A stretch of 47,016 bases of DNA from contig CAKSAM010000019.1 in assembly GCA_934436245.1 (NCBI GenBank), positions 1 through 47,016 on the forward strand, in the 5' to 3' direction. The notes under the pieces were generated by a model. That model ran no database searches. It was not told where the DNA came from and saw nothing but the letters and a program-made list of their open reading frames with translations. The position numbers and the translations under genes were made by a program. Positions 38,926-47,016 of the stretch are shown piece after piece (position 1 is the first letter of the stretch; the number at the start of each line of letters is the position of its first letter). The stretch is from an uncultured Acetatifactor sp. (GTDB lineage Bacteria > Bacillota > Clostridia > Lachnospirales > Lachnospiraceae).

Positions 38926-41295
38926 ATGTATTCATTAACAGAAATTCAGCAAAAATTAAATGATCTGGAAATCGAGAACTATCCACTGAGAGGCACCACA
39001 AATATGATACAGCTGGGTGAGAAAAATACAACGATTCATAGCATGGGGAATAACGGATGTATACTATATGCTACGGATGCGGATTTTCAGGCAATTGTAA
39101 GCTATCCATGGCCGGAGGACGTATGCGAAAAGACCGATACAGCCGGTAAACCCAAACAGTGGTGTCTTTCTTTTATAGAAAAAGATCCCCATAGGATCTA
39201 TTGCCTACAGCACGGAAATCATACTATGAATGAAGGTGCACCACAGTATCAGCCCCATCGTGTTTATTTATATTCTGATGAAAATATGGATACTATTATG
39301 GAAATCTTGGCAGCGAACAGAAAAGGCGGTGAGGGGAAGAAAATGACCAAAATTGATTGTGTGTGGATCGGGGCTGCAATTTTGACGTATGATACCTGCC
39401 AAAATAACAGCAGCTGGAAGCTTGAGGATATTTGTTTTTCCCAGCAGCAGATCGTCAATGCAGCCCAAAAACTTGCAGGGGAAGAAATTCCCAATGCCCT
39501 GGTAAGTCAGCATGCTTGTGCCGACTCCAACAGTCAGAATAAAAATTGCATGTATCTGGTGGCGGAAGATATCAAAAGAAGAATCTCATATACCGGAGAA
39601 TTTCCGGGGAAAAGAGAAAGACCGGAATTCTCTGAGATGAGGAATAATATTTCAGTGCCAACGGAACATGGGAAGATTGCCATCGATGAACTGATAAAGT
39701 TTGTTGATGAGGAATTTTCCCCTAAAATGCAACAATTCCTTGAAAAGCATTCCCTAAAACAGGATGCTACAGAAGAAGCTGATGATGTCACAGTGAATGC
39801 AGATTTTCATCCCAACATGATATTGTATGGACCGCCCGGAACCGGAAAAACCTATCACTCAGTGATCTATTCGGTGGCAATCTGTGACGGAAAGAGCATA
39901 GAAGAAATAGAAAAAAAGGACTATGATACTGTAAAGGCACGTTACGAAGAACTGAAGCTGGCAGGAAGAATTGCTTTTACTACATTTCATCAATCCTATG
40001 GCTATGAGGAATTTATAGAGGGAATCCGGCCGGTAATGGAGGGGGGAAATACCATTTCGGATGCCGGAGATGACAGTCAGCTGCGATACCGTGTGGAGCC
40101 GGGAGTATTCAAAAAGTTTTGTGAAGAGGCAGGCAGGGTCGAAGTAAAGACAGATAAGTTTGATTATAATAGAGAGTCCGTAATCTGGAAAGTGACCATA
40201 AGGCCGGAAGTGAGGGAAGACTGTTTTCGGAACAACCGCATTCGCATTAACTGGGGAATGGATTCCGATGGGGCAGCAGGGTTTGTCAATGATATGAAAA
40301 AAGGAGACCTCATCCTTGCGACAGATGGAAGCCGGAGTGTTATCTGTGGGATTGCTGTTGTTACCAGTGAAGAGGCCTTTGAACTGGAGGAAGAGGAAAA
40401 CAGGACAACCAGAAACGTTACATGGCTGGTAACGGGAATCAATGAAGATATCAGGGCAATCAATGCCGGAAAAATGTTACATAGAATGACCTGTGCAAGA
40501 GTTCCACAAATGGCGGTGGCCGATGTGGTGGCACTTGCCATGAAGAAAAATCACAACCTTGTGGGGACACGGATCGAGGAAAATAAGAAACCATACGTGT
40601 TTATTATTGATGAGATCAACAGGGGTAATATTTCTAAAATTTTCGGCGAGTTGATCACGTTGATCGAAGATACGAAAAGACAGGGAATGCCGGAACAGGC
40701 ATCGGCCATTCTTCCCTATTCAAAGGAAGCGTTCAGCGCACCGTCAAATGTTTATATCCTGGGAACCATGAATACTGCGGACAGATCCATTGCGCTGATG
40801 GACACCGCACTGAGAAGAAGATTTCGGTTTGTGGAAAAAATGCCACAGCCGGAGCTTCTCTATGATGTGACGATAGAACAGGAAAATAAAACGGTTAACA
40901 TTGGAAAAATGCTGGAACTTATGAACCGGAGAATCGAATTTTTGTTTGACAGAGAGCATACCATTGGACATGCCTTTTTTATGAAACTTAAAACAAATCC
41001 GGATATGGATACCCTGGCAGGGATTTTTCGACAATCGGTAATTCCTCTTCTGCAGGAGTATTTTTATGAAGATTATGAAAAAATCCGGCTGGTTCTCGGA
41101 GATAACGGGAAGGAAGAAGAGAAATATCAATTTATAAGGAATCAGCAGATATTGCCGTCTGAATTGTTCCGGAGGGGAAGCCGGCTGGAAAAATCGAATC
41201 AATATGAGGTAAATGACCCGGCATTCCAATGGATTGAGAGTTATATCGGGATTTTTAATTCTTCTATAACGGCATATACCGAAGACGAAGAGTAG
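38926..41295 (+). CDS. mcrB: McrB-type AAA+ GTPase of a type IV restriction system with EVE-like insertion
   Basis: 789 residues. McrB-type proteins bind modified DNA and use GTP to translocate it for cutting by McrC. Walker A is GPPGTGKT (302-309), Walker B 'FIIDEINRGNIS' (559-570), sensor 'GTMNTADRS' (613-621) and arginine motif 'LRRRF' (629-633). Between Walker A and B, at about 417-530, is an extra domain: 'VTIRPEVRE', 'RIRINWGM', 'KKGDLILA', 'VICGIAVVT', which resembles EVE/PUA-like readers of modified bases. The N-terminal 280 residues contain no family I know, with a small helical 'EDICFSQQQIVNAAQKL' motif at 167-183. AGGAG lies upstream. It is paired with mcrC 12 bases later. Confidence 0.88.
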   Translation: MYSLTEIQQKLNDLEIENYPLRGTTNMIQLGEKNTTIHSMGNNGCILYATDADFQAIVSYPWPEDVCEKTDTAGKPKQWCLSFIEKDPHRIYCLQHGNHTMNEGAPQYQPHRVYLYSDENMDTIMEILAANRKGGEGKKMTKIDCVWIGAAILTYDTCQNNSSWKLEDICFSQQQIVNAAQKLAGEEIPNALVSQHACADSNSQNKNCMYLVAEDIKRRISYTGEFPGKRERPEFSEMRNNISVPTEHGKIAIDELIKFVDEEFSPKMQQFLEKHSLKQDATEEADDVTVNADFHPNMILYGPPGTGKTYHSVIYSVAICDGKSIEEIEKKDYDTVKARYEELKLAGRIAFTTFHQSYGYEEFIEGIRPVMEGGNTISDAGDDSQLRYRVEPGVFKKFCEEAGRVEVKTDKFDYNRESVIWKVTIRPEVREDCFRNNRIRINWGMDSDGAAGFVNDMKKGDLILATDGSRSVICGIAVVTSEEAFELEEEENRTTRNVTWLVTGINEDIRAINAGKMLHRMTCARVPQMAVADVVALAMKKNHNLVGTRIEENKKPYVFIIDEINRGNISKIFGELITLIEDTKRQGMPEQASAILPYSKEAFSAPSNVYILGTMNTADRSIALMDTALRRRFRFVEKMPQPELLYDVTIEQENKTVNIGKMLELMNRRIEFLFDREHTIGHAFFMKLKTNPDMDTLAGIFRQSVIPLLQEYFYEDYEKIRLVLGDNGKEEEKYQFIRNQQILPSELFRRGSRLEKSNQYEVNDPAFQWIESYIGIFNSSITAYTEDEE

Positions 41296-41307
41296 AGAGA
41301 GGATTGT

Positions 41308-42630
41308 ATGAGTGAAAGACTGCTTACGATAAAGGAGTTTGATATTATTACCTGCAATCCCGAATATAAAAAAGACCGTTACCTGAAATATCTGCCGGAA
41401 CAATATTTTAAGGAATTTGATGATTTTATAAGAAGACAGAACTCCAGAGAGGAAGAAAACAGTGAGTCTGAAACACTGGATTTTTTCAGAGCATATGCTA
41501 AAAAAGGCGTGGGAAATGTAATCCAGGCGAGAAATTATGTAGGGATGGTCCAACTGGAAAGCGGATATCAGATACAGATCCTGCCTAAAATATATTTCGA
41601 AAATGATGAAAATCCGGAATTGTCTACTACCGGCATTTTTATTAAAATGTTGAGGGAGTTACATGATTTCCCGGGAAAGATTTTTAACCCGGCGGATTTA
41701 AGAACGGAAAGCATGAATATTTATGAGATATTCATTACAATGTATATTCAGCAGGTATCCGGGTTGACAAAAAGAGGTCTGAAGTCTGCGTATCTTCCCA
41801 CAGAGGATAATTTGAATTTTTATAAGGGAAAATTATTGATCAGTGGGCAGATCAAAAGGAATCTGTCTCATCAGGAAAGATTTTATGTCACCTACGATGA
41901 ATTCAGTCTGAACCGGCCGGAAAACAGACTGATAAAATCGACACTTTTGAAATTACAGAAAATATCGGGGGAACCGGCAAATGTAAAAGCAATTCGACAG
42001 TTGCTGCCTTACTTTGAATTAGTAGAACCTTCTGCAAATTATGACCGGGACTTTTCACAACTGGTAAGTGACAGAAATACGAGAGATTATCGGGATATTA
42101 TGGTATGGTCAAAAATATTTCTGAAAAACAAAAGCTTTTCAGTGTTCGCCGGAGACGTCAGGGCAAGAACAATATTGTTTCCCATGGAGAAACTCTATGA
42201 ATCCTATGTTGCACAAAATATGGAGAGAATGCTTGAGGAACACGGATGGAACATGACAGCACAGGACAGAAGGTATCATTTGTTTCGGGAAGAGTATCGT
42301 GAAATATTTGAGCTTCGACCGGATATTGTCGTTACGAGACCGGATGGCAGCAGGATCATCATGGATACGAAGTGGAAACGTTTAAACACCAATCGTGAAA
42401 TTAACTATGGAATCTCCCAGGCAGATATGTACCAGATGTTTGCCTATGGGAAAAAATATGAAACCCATGATATATGGCTTCTATATCCATTGACGGAAGA
42501 AATGAAGATGATGAAGAAGGATATTGTATTTAAAAGTTATGGATCGGACGGGGAACTGACAGTATCTGTATTTTTTGTAGATGTTGCCAATATTGAAGAG
42601 AGTCTGGAAGAATTACGAAGGAGATTGTAG
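41308..42630 (+). CDS. mcrC: McrC-type nuclease subunit
   Basis: 440 residues of the McrC (PF10117) family. It supplies the endonuclease of the McrBC complex. The N-terminal half has 'LESGYQIQILPKIYF' and 'FITMYIQQVSGLTKRGLKSAY', and 'YDEFSLNRPENRLIK' is the typical central block. The PD-(D/E)XK site is E298 ('YESYVA'), D339 ('RPDIVV') and D353-T-K355 ('IMDTKWK'). GAGAGAGGATTG precedes the ATG. Together with the preceding gene it forms a two-gene restriction module against modified phage or plasmid DNA. Confidence 0.92.
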   Translation: MSERLLTIKEFDIITCNPEYKKDRYLKYLPEQYFKEFDDFIRRQNSREEENSESETLDFFRAYAKKGVGNVIQARNYVGMVQLESGYQIQILPKIYFENDENPELSTTGIFIKMLRELHDFPGKIFNPADLRTESMNIYEIFITMYIQQVSGLTKRGLKSAYLPTEDNLNFYKGKLLISGQIKRNLSHQERFYVTYDEFSLNRPENRLIKSTLLKLQKISGEPANVKAIRQLLPYFELVEPSANYDRDFSQLVSDRNTRDYRDIMVWSKIFLKNKSFSVFAGDVRARTILFPMEKLYESYVAQNMERMLEEHGWNMTAQDRRYHLFREEYREIFELRPDIVVTRPDGSRIIMDTKWKRLNTNREINYGISQADMYQMFAYGKKYETHDIWLLYPLTEEMKMMKKDIVFKSYGSDGELTVSVFFVDVANIEESLEELRRRL

Positions 42631-42632
42631 GC

Positions 42633-43190
42633 ATGGAAATATTTGACATCGTAGATGAAAAAGGCATTCCCACAGGAGAGACCATAGAACGCACACAGGC
42701 GCATGAAAAGGGCATCCGCCATAGAACAGCCCATATCTGGATCGTGAGGGAACAGGACGGAAAAGCCCAACTGTTATTGCAGAAGCGCTCCGTGGAAAAG
42801 GACAGCTTCCCTGGACGGTTCGATACCTCTTCCGCCGGACACATTCAGGCAGGGGATGAGCCGGAAGAGTCCGCAATCCGGGAACTTCACGAAGAACTGG
42901 GAATCCGGGCATCAAAGGAGGATCTGCATTTCGCCGGATGCTTCAACATTCAATACGAAAAAGAATTCTATGGAAAAATGTTCCGGGATAATGAAGTGGC
43001 GTTCGTCTACATGTACACCAAGCCTGTAGATGCTAAAAAGCTTACCCTGCAAAAAGAGGAAGTGGAGTGCGTGGAGTGGTTCGATATGGAGGAACTGGAC
43101 ACCGCATTGCAACCTCCCAGAGACCAGCGGTTCTGCGTCCCTATGGAGGGCTTCCGGATTGCAAAACAATGGTGGGAGAGCAGAAGATAA
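42633..43190 (+). CDS. Nudix hydrolase (IDI-like)
   Basis: 185 residues. The Nudix box is complete: G-x5-E-x7-REx2EExG, here 'GHIQAGDEPEESAIRELHEELGI'-type, split as GHIQAGDEPE then ESAIRELHEELG. The N-terminus 'MEIFDIVDEKGIPTGETIERTQAHEKGIRHRTAHIWIV'-like order is typical of the IDI-like Nudix branch (MutT-related, E. coli YfcD type). It hydrolyses a nucleoside or other diphosphate derivative; the substrate is unknown. AAGGAG lies about 12 bases upstream and its start is two bases after the mcrC stop, so it is co-transcribed with the restriction genes. Confidence 0.88.
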   Translation: MEIFDIVDEKGIPTGETIERTQAHEKGIRHRTAHIWIVREQDGKAQLLLQKRSVEKDSFPGRFDTSSAGHIQAGDEPEESAIRELHEELGIRASKEDLHFAGCFNIQYEKEFYGKMFRDNEVAFVYMYTKPVDAKKLTLQKEEVECVEWFDMEELDTALQPPRDQRFCVPMEGFRIAKQWWESRR

Positions 43191-43202
43191 GGATTGTAGC
43201 AC

Positions 43203-43352
43203 ATGACAGAGATGATTTCGATGCCGGAGGTTTTGGTGTATTACGATGCCATACAGCAGGAAGAGGAAGTATTGGAATTTGCTTTTGCAGCAGGCGGAAG
43301 TCCCGGAACCGGAAGTGAAGCATGGACAATGTATGAAAACGCCAAAGTATAA
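43203..43352 (+). CDS. Small hypothetical protein, 49 residues
   Basis: An ORF starting 12 bases after the Nudix stop with AAGGAT (43189-43194) at a suitable distance. The product begins MTEMISMPEVLVYYDAIQQE and ends AWTMYENAKV; it is acidic, with no membrane segment. It resembles nothing I know. Support is the ribosome site and the close spacing to the operon; a chance ORF cannot be excluded. Confidence 0.45.
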   Translation: MTEMISMPEVLVYYDAIQQEEEVLEFAFAAGGSPGTGSEAWTMYENAKV

Positions 43353-43376
43353 AAGAATGCAGTAGACAGACAGAGT

Positions 43377-43410
43377 AAAAAAAGAGCTGCCCTCATAACG
43401 AGGACAACTC
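43377..43410 (-). terminator. Terminator of the OB-like lipoprotein gene
   Basis: On the minus strand GAGTTGTCCTC pairs with GAGGGCAGCTC (11 bp, two G-U) around GTTAT, followed by seven T. On plus the same arms contain mismatches, so it is directional toward the minus strand. Confidence 0.85.
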
Positions 43411-43442
43411 CTTTATTTTAATAAGATTTTCACCAGATGAAA

Positions 43443-44291
43443 TTACTTCACAGTTACGGAAGTGATGTGAGGGTTCACACCTTCGTACCAGTACAGGAAG
43501 CCTTCCATATCAACAGTGTCACCGACCTTTAAGTTCTTTACAGTGTTGTAAACATCGGTGGTGTTGTCGCACAGATAAGACTCAACGGTGAAGGTATAGG
43601 TCTGATCGTTCAGGGAAACCTTGAAGTACAGGTCATTACCGTCTTCACCGGAACCATCATAGTTGTACAGGAAAGCAACGTCATTGCCGGTGGCATCCTG
43701 GCTGGCTTCTACAGTCATACCCTTGAAAGCTACGAACTGGTTCTGATAGTTGATCAGATCATCGGTACCTAACAGATCGGTCACATCGGTAATGGGAGCA
43801 ATGTAGCTGCCCTCTTCGATCTCGAAGGTAGCACCTGCATCGATCTCTACTTCGCCGGACCACGCGGTCTTATAACCGGTTACTTTGATCTTGGTACCGG
43901 GTACCAGCTTAGCATAATCCTCTTCGGAACATGCGGCATTATAAATGAAGTAAGCGCCGTCCTGATCCTGGGTGTACAGGGTAGCCTTGTCTTCCCACCA
44001 GGACTGTTTTGCCTGAACATAAGTCTCGATCACAACTTCGGAATCGAGATCAGCAGCCATGTACTCTTCGTAGGTCATAACACCTTCGGATTTCTCATCA
44101 GCAACAGCTTCAGTAGCCTCGGTAGAAGCTTCTGTAGTAGCGGCCTCAGTAGTAGCAGCTTCGGTAGCAGCGGCCTCGGTGGTGGCAGCAGCGGTAGATT
44201 CAGCGGCAACGTCTGAATTGCTGTTTCCGCATGCTGCGAGAGACAGAACCAGAGCCATAGCCATGGTTAATGCAAGTGTCTTCTTTTTCAT
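43443..44291 (-). CDS. Lipoprotein with Ala/Thr/Glu-rich linker and tandem OB-like domains
   Basis: 282 residues from the ATG at 44291, which has GGAGG six bases upstream. Signal with lipobox SLAAC (Cys21). A linker at about 25-65 repeats TTEAATTEA-like units. Then come two OB-like domains: about 80-165 ('EVVIETYVQAKQSWWEDKATLYTQDQDGAYF', 'LVPGTKIKVTGYKTAWSGEVEI') and about 185-282 ('QFVAFKGMTVEAS', 'LKVGDTVDMEGFLYWYEG'). OB domains of this kind bind sugars, metals or nucleic acid; substrate unknown. Codons look like those of a well-expressed gene. It lies downstream of a sugar ABC operon on the same strand but behind a terminator. Confidence 0.72.
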   Translation of the reverse strand: MKKKTLALTMAMALVLSLAACGNSNSDVAAESTAAATTEAAATEAATTEAATTEASTEATEAVADEKSEGVMTYEEYMAADLDSEVVIETYVQAKQSWWEDKATLYTQDQDGAYFIYNAACSEEDYAKLVPGTKIKVTGYKTAWSGEVEIDAGATFEIEEGSYIAPITDVTDLLGTDDLINYQNQFVAFKGMTVEASQDATGNDVAFLYNYDGSGEDGNDLYFKVSLNDQTYTFTVESYLCDNTTDVYNTVKNLKVGDTVDMEGFLYWYEGVNPHITSVTVK

Positions 44292-44431
44292 AATAATCCT
44301 CCATTCCTGCGCTTTGTGGCGCATATGGGTCTGTGCAGATACACAGACATCTCCTCAATTTAGCCGGTGCGTTCAGACACCGAACAGTTCCATTATACCT
44401 GAAACACAAGATAAATCAAGGCTTTTTGCAA

Positions 44432-44485
44432 AAAGAGGCCCCATCCGCAGGAAAATACCATCAGATATTATCTTACGAATGGGGC
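44432..44485 (-). terminator. Terminator of the sugar ABC operon
   Basis: On minus GCCCCATTCG (plus 44476-44485) pairs with CGGATGGGGC (plus 44438-44447, one G-U), with a 28-base loop and CCTCTTTTT after the stem. It lies just after the binding-protein stop. Confidence 0.7.
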
Positions 44486-44492
44486 TGAAAAA

Positions 44493-46088
44493 TTACTTCT
44501 TCTTATTCTTTACATATTCCCGTCCGACATACAGCAGGATCAGAACCCAGGTAACTGCAAGTGTGCTTAACAGGATCACGGAAGCCCGGGGCATGGCACC
44601 CAGTTCCTTTTTGCCGAAGGAGGCATCACTTCCCTGACCGAGACGGTACAGGCTTTCTACATCACTGTATAATTTCTGAATATAGGTATCATCCACAGTC
44701 TCTTTTCTGCGGGTGGACTTCGCCACGTTTTCAATCAACTGCCCGGAAGCATCACGTAAGGATGCGGAACCGTTGAAGACCGGTGTAACGAAGGTGCTGT
44801 CTACGTTGTCAAGCAACAGTTTGGAAGCTTCAATTTTCACCGCATAATGCGTACCGTTATCTGCACCGCATTCGGACAGATACTCCTGATACTCTGCGGA
44901 GTTCTGTGCCTTAGAGGTTACGGGTACATAACCTTCTGTCTCGGAATAAGCGATCTGCACATCGTTGGTGAGCAGATACTGGGCAAACAGCCAGGATGCC
45001 AGTACTTCCTGAGAGTCTGATTTATTGAAAACGCAGACGGAAGGACCCTGGGAGATCATTTCGGGATGCTCCGGGTCAAACTGGGGAATCATCCGCACGG
45101 CGGTCTCAAACTGCACCAGAGAGTCCTCGCTGATATCCGACAGCGGAGCGTCCGTACCCATCCAGGTGGCTCCGGCGGTGGAATCAATGGCGAAAATACA
45201 TTGCCCGGCATTCAGGAAGTTTGCAGGATAACCGGAGATCTTGAAGGTGGAAAAGGCACCGCTTTTTACATGTCCGGCAATACCATACAGGAGATCTGTG
45301 GTGGTATCGTTGAAAAGTTCAATGCTGCCGTCAGCTGTGGAATATCCTGCGTTCTTTTGCTTTAACATCTGGATCATCATGTTGTCGGTGGACTTGTAGA
45401 TAAACGGGATCAGTACATTCTGCCCGTTGACTACATAGGTGCCGTCCGCATTTTGAGCGGTGGCAGCCTCGGATACCTCCCAGATGAAATCCCAGGTCAG
45501 CACATCCGGCAGAGTATATCCAAGATTTTCCACGTAGGTCTTATTCACGTAGCAGGCCTCGGTGGAACGCATGTAAGGTACGGCATAGTAGTGACCGTCG
45601 ATGGAGCATTCATTCAAAAACTGAGGAATGACTTCTTCTCTGGCAGGACCGTCATAAGCGAGTTCGCTGCCGCCCAGACCGTATTTTTCATCGGCAAACA
45701 GGTCATCCAGAGGAACTACAGTATTCTGTCCGGTGAGGTAGGTGGCAATGTGATCCGGGTAGGTGATGCAGACATTGGGTGTCGTATTGGTGGAAATATT
45801 GGTAATGACATCGTTGTAAATTTTGCCGTAATCCGTGTATAGATTCAGGTTCACCGTGATATTGGGATACAAGGCTTCAAAATCTGCAATGGCTTTTTTG
45901 TAGATTTCCGTCTGGGTCTTGTTGGTATCGTTTTTCGCCCAGAAGGTGATCTCATAGTTCCTGGAAGTATCGAATTCCTCCGGAACAGTGAATTCCGGCA
46001 GCCCCTTGGAGCCGTGGCAGCCGGTCAGAGACAGGGACAGCCCACCCAGGGCACATAAGAGTGCCAGCTTTTTGCTAAATCGACTCAT
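44493..46088 (-). CDS. Sugar ABC substrate-binding lipoprotein with C-terminal membrane helix
   Basis: 531 residues. Signal with lipobox SLTGC (Cys24). The type-1 binding fold follows the sugar family plan: 'YEITFWAKNDTNKTQTEIYKKAIADFEALYPNITV', 'TTPNVCITYPDHIATYL', 'YAVPYMRSTEACYVNKTYV' and 'AWSWLFAQYL'-like 'LASWLFAQYLLT'. Unusual is a C-terminal hydrophobic helix (about 503-523, 'SVILLSTLAVTWVLILLYV') ending in basic residues, giving two anchors. It starts four bases inside the upstream permease stop (ATGA-type overlap), so it is translated with the permease. Substrate is probably an oligosaccharide. Confidence 0.87.
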   Translation of the reverse strand: MSRFSKKLALLCALGGLSLSLTGCHGSKGLPEFTVPEEFDTSRNYEITFWAKNDTNKTQTEIYKKAIADFEALYPNITVNLNLYTDYGKIYNDVITNISTNTTPNVCITYPDHIATYLTGQNTVVPLDDLFADEKYGLGGSELAYDGPAREEVIPQFLNECSIDGHYYAVPYMRSTEACYVNKTYVENLGYTLPDVLTWDFIWEVSEAATAQNADGTYVVNGQNVLIPFIYKSTDNMMIQMLKQKNAGYSTADGSIELFNDTTTDLLYGIAGHVKSGAFSTFKISGYPANFLNAGQCIFAIDSTAGATWMGTDAPLSDISEDSLVQFETAVRMIPQFDPEHPEMISQGPSVCVFNKSDSQEVLASWLFAQYLLTNDVQIAYSETEGYVPVTSKAQNSAEYQEYLSECGADNGTHYAVKIEASKLLLDNVDSTFVTPVFNGSASLRDASGQLIENVAKSTRRKETVDDTYIQKLYSDVESLYRLGQGSDASFGKKELGAMPRASVILLSTLAVTWVLILLYVGREYVKNKKK

Positions 46089-46963
46089 CCTTTGGTACCT
46101 CCTCTGGCAACGCCTGCCATGACTTTTTTACGGAATACGAGGAACAACACCACCAGAGGAACGGAGATCACGACCACCGCAGCCATCATGGCGGGGATGT
46201 TCTCTCTGCCGAAACCATTCTCACGGATTTCCTGGATACCGTTGGATACCAGATAGTAATCCGGATCATCGGTGATCAGTCTGGGCCACACATAGGAGTT
46301 CCAGCATTCAATAACCTTCAGGATCACGATGGTGATCAGCGTGGGCTTGCAGATGGGCACCATGACCTTGCGCAGATACCGCAGATCGGAAGTCCCGTCC
46401 ACCTTGGCGGCATAATACAGCTCGTCCGGAATCTGTGCGAAATTCTCCCGCAGCAGATAGATATAAAATACGCTGGTCACGGAGGGTAGGATCAGACCGG
46501 TGAAGGTATTGCGCAGATCCAGATTCGTGATGGTGGTGAAATTCGTAATGACCACCAGCTCGTTGGGAATCATCATCAGGGATAAAAATAACGTAAAGAT
46601 CAGATCTTTTCCGGCAAAGTTCAACCTTGCAAACGCAAAGGCTGCCAGGGTGATGACCACCAGCATGATGGCAGTGGTGACCACGGTGAAGAACAAAGTG
46701 TTCCACAGGTATCTTCCCAGAGAAACGGTGGTAAAAGCATCCACGTAGTTCTGCAGAGTGGGAGACAGGGTGAAAAACTTCGGAATATATTCCGCATTAT
46801 AGGAACCGTAGCTTTTTACGGAGGTCAGTACCATCCAGTAAAAAGGGAACAGTACGATCAGCGCCCACAGACACAGAAAAAAGTAGACGATCCCATTGCG
46901 GATATTGCCGCGGATTCGGGTGCGTTTCTCTTGTTTTTTATAATCAGATGTAACATCAGACAT
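46085..46963 (-). CDS. Carbohydrate ABC transporter permease (MalG/UgpE type)
   Basis: 292 residues from the ATG at 46963, preceded by AAGGAGG; a GTG one codon earlier is unlikely. Six membrane helices. The EAA loop that contacts the ATPase is 'YYAAKVDGTSDLRYLRKVMVPICKP' (about 187-211). A basic N-terminus of about 25 residues precedes the first helix ('FLCLWALIVLFPFYWMVL'). It forms the channel with a second permease whose end is seen just upstream. No ATPase is in the window; such systems often use a shared MsmK-type ATPase. Confidence 0.92.
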   Translation of the reverse strand: MSDVTSDYKKQEKRTRIRGNIRNGIVYFFLCLWALIVLFPFYWMVLTSVKSYGSYNAEYIPKFFTLSPTLQNYVDAFTTVSLGRYLWNTLFFTVVTTAIMLVVITLAAFAFARLNFAGKDLIFTLFLSLMMIPNELVVITNFTTITNLDLRNTFTGLILPSVTSVFYIYLLRENFAQIPDELYYAAKVDGTSDLRYLRKVMVPICKPTLITIVILKVIECWNSYVWPRLITDDPDYYLVSNGIQEIRENGFGRENIPAMMAAVVVISVPLVVLFLVFRKKVMAGVARGGTKG

Positions 46964-46980
46964 CACAAAGACCTCCTTTC

Positions 46981-47016
46981 CTATACATAGTGGACATGCT
47001 TTTTGCTGACCAGCAG
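46981..47016 (-). CDS. End of a partner sugar permease (partial)
   Basis: The last 11 codons of a frame entering from the right edge read ...SKKHVHYV and stop at TAG (46981-46983). Permeases of the MalF/UgpA type often end with such a basic, aromatic tail, and the position just before the MalG-type gene fits. Too short for certainty. Confidence 0.5.
   Translation of the reverse strand: MLVSKKHVHYV

Noticed and set aside
44493..46088. Frameshift or fusion as the source of the C-terminal helix of the binding protein
   Set aside because: The frame is continuous and the helix ends with typical basic residues, so it looks genuine.

Overview
The window looks like a chromosomal segment of a Gram-positive anaerobe of class Clostridia, most probably Lachnospiraceae. 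Reasons: strong AGGAGG-type ribosome binding sites, moderate GC, the Gx transporter plus NusG-domain-II pair, an ApbE lipoprotein, DUF5050 and PF06541 membrane proteins, and a clostridial folate operon with an HD protein. No rRNA, tRNA, CRISPR array, transposase gene or phage gene was recognised. The assignment rests on gene content only.

Layout. 1-2226: end of a PH-domain protein, a MATE exporter and a PF06541 membrane protein. 2274-6651: folate operon folC-folE-HD protein-folP-folBK, interrupted by a 174-bp MITE. 6629-8787: Gx transporter and NusG-II protein (minus) divergent from an ApbE flavin transferase. 8940-10374: ArsR-family zinc-type repressor and an anchored DUF5050 protein. 10569-11693: bifunctional pheA. 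11763-18139: polyphosphate module (DUF815 ATPase, ppx, ppk, maf) followed by a HAD phosphatase. 18182-22620, all minus: an orphan LytTR regulator, DUF1294, argG and rqcH. 23126-28090: arginine operon argC-GNAT-argJ-argB-argD, then an orphan substrate-binding-like protein and a small DMT protein. 30156-37102: comEA, an OmpR-type regulator and its kinase, a GerMN lipoprotein and comEC. 37079-37600: a 51-bp tandem repeat array. 37616-43352: accessory segment with a putative PD-(D/E)XK protein, a Dabb protein, McrB-McrC type IV restriction, a Nudix hydrolase and a tiny ORF. 43443-47016, minus: an OB-like lipoprotein and the end of a sugar ABC transporter operon.

How genes work together. The folate genes cover GTP to folylpolyglutamate apart from the pterin triphosphate dephosphorylation, for which the embedded HD protein is a candidate. 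The arg operon runs the acetylated ornithine cycle, and the GNAT inside it is a candidate acetylglutamate synthase. argG and argC share ARG-box-like AT-rich upstream regions. ppk, ppx and maf suggest polyphosphate and nucleotide housekeeping. comEA and comEC flank a two-component/GerMN set that resembles actinobacterial MtrA-MtrB-LpqB in gene order.

The most unusual material is non-coding: a MITE with terminal inverted repeats and an 8-bp target duplication plus two relatives; a stem-loop family in front of both pheA and argC with covarying stems; a 41-nt GC-rich hairpin family scattered between genes; a hairpin that buries the start codon of the DMT gene; and the 51-bp array that seems to grow out of the comEC stop-codon region. 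In proteins, the most unusual are McrB with an EVE-like insertion inside its AAA+ domain and a sugar-binding lipoprotein with an extra C-terminal membrane helix.
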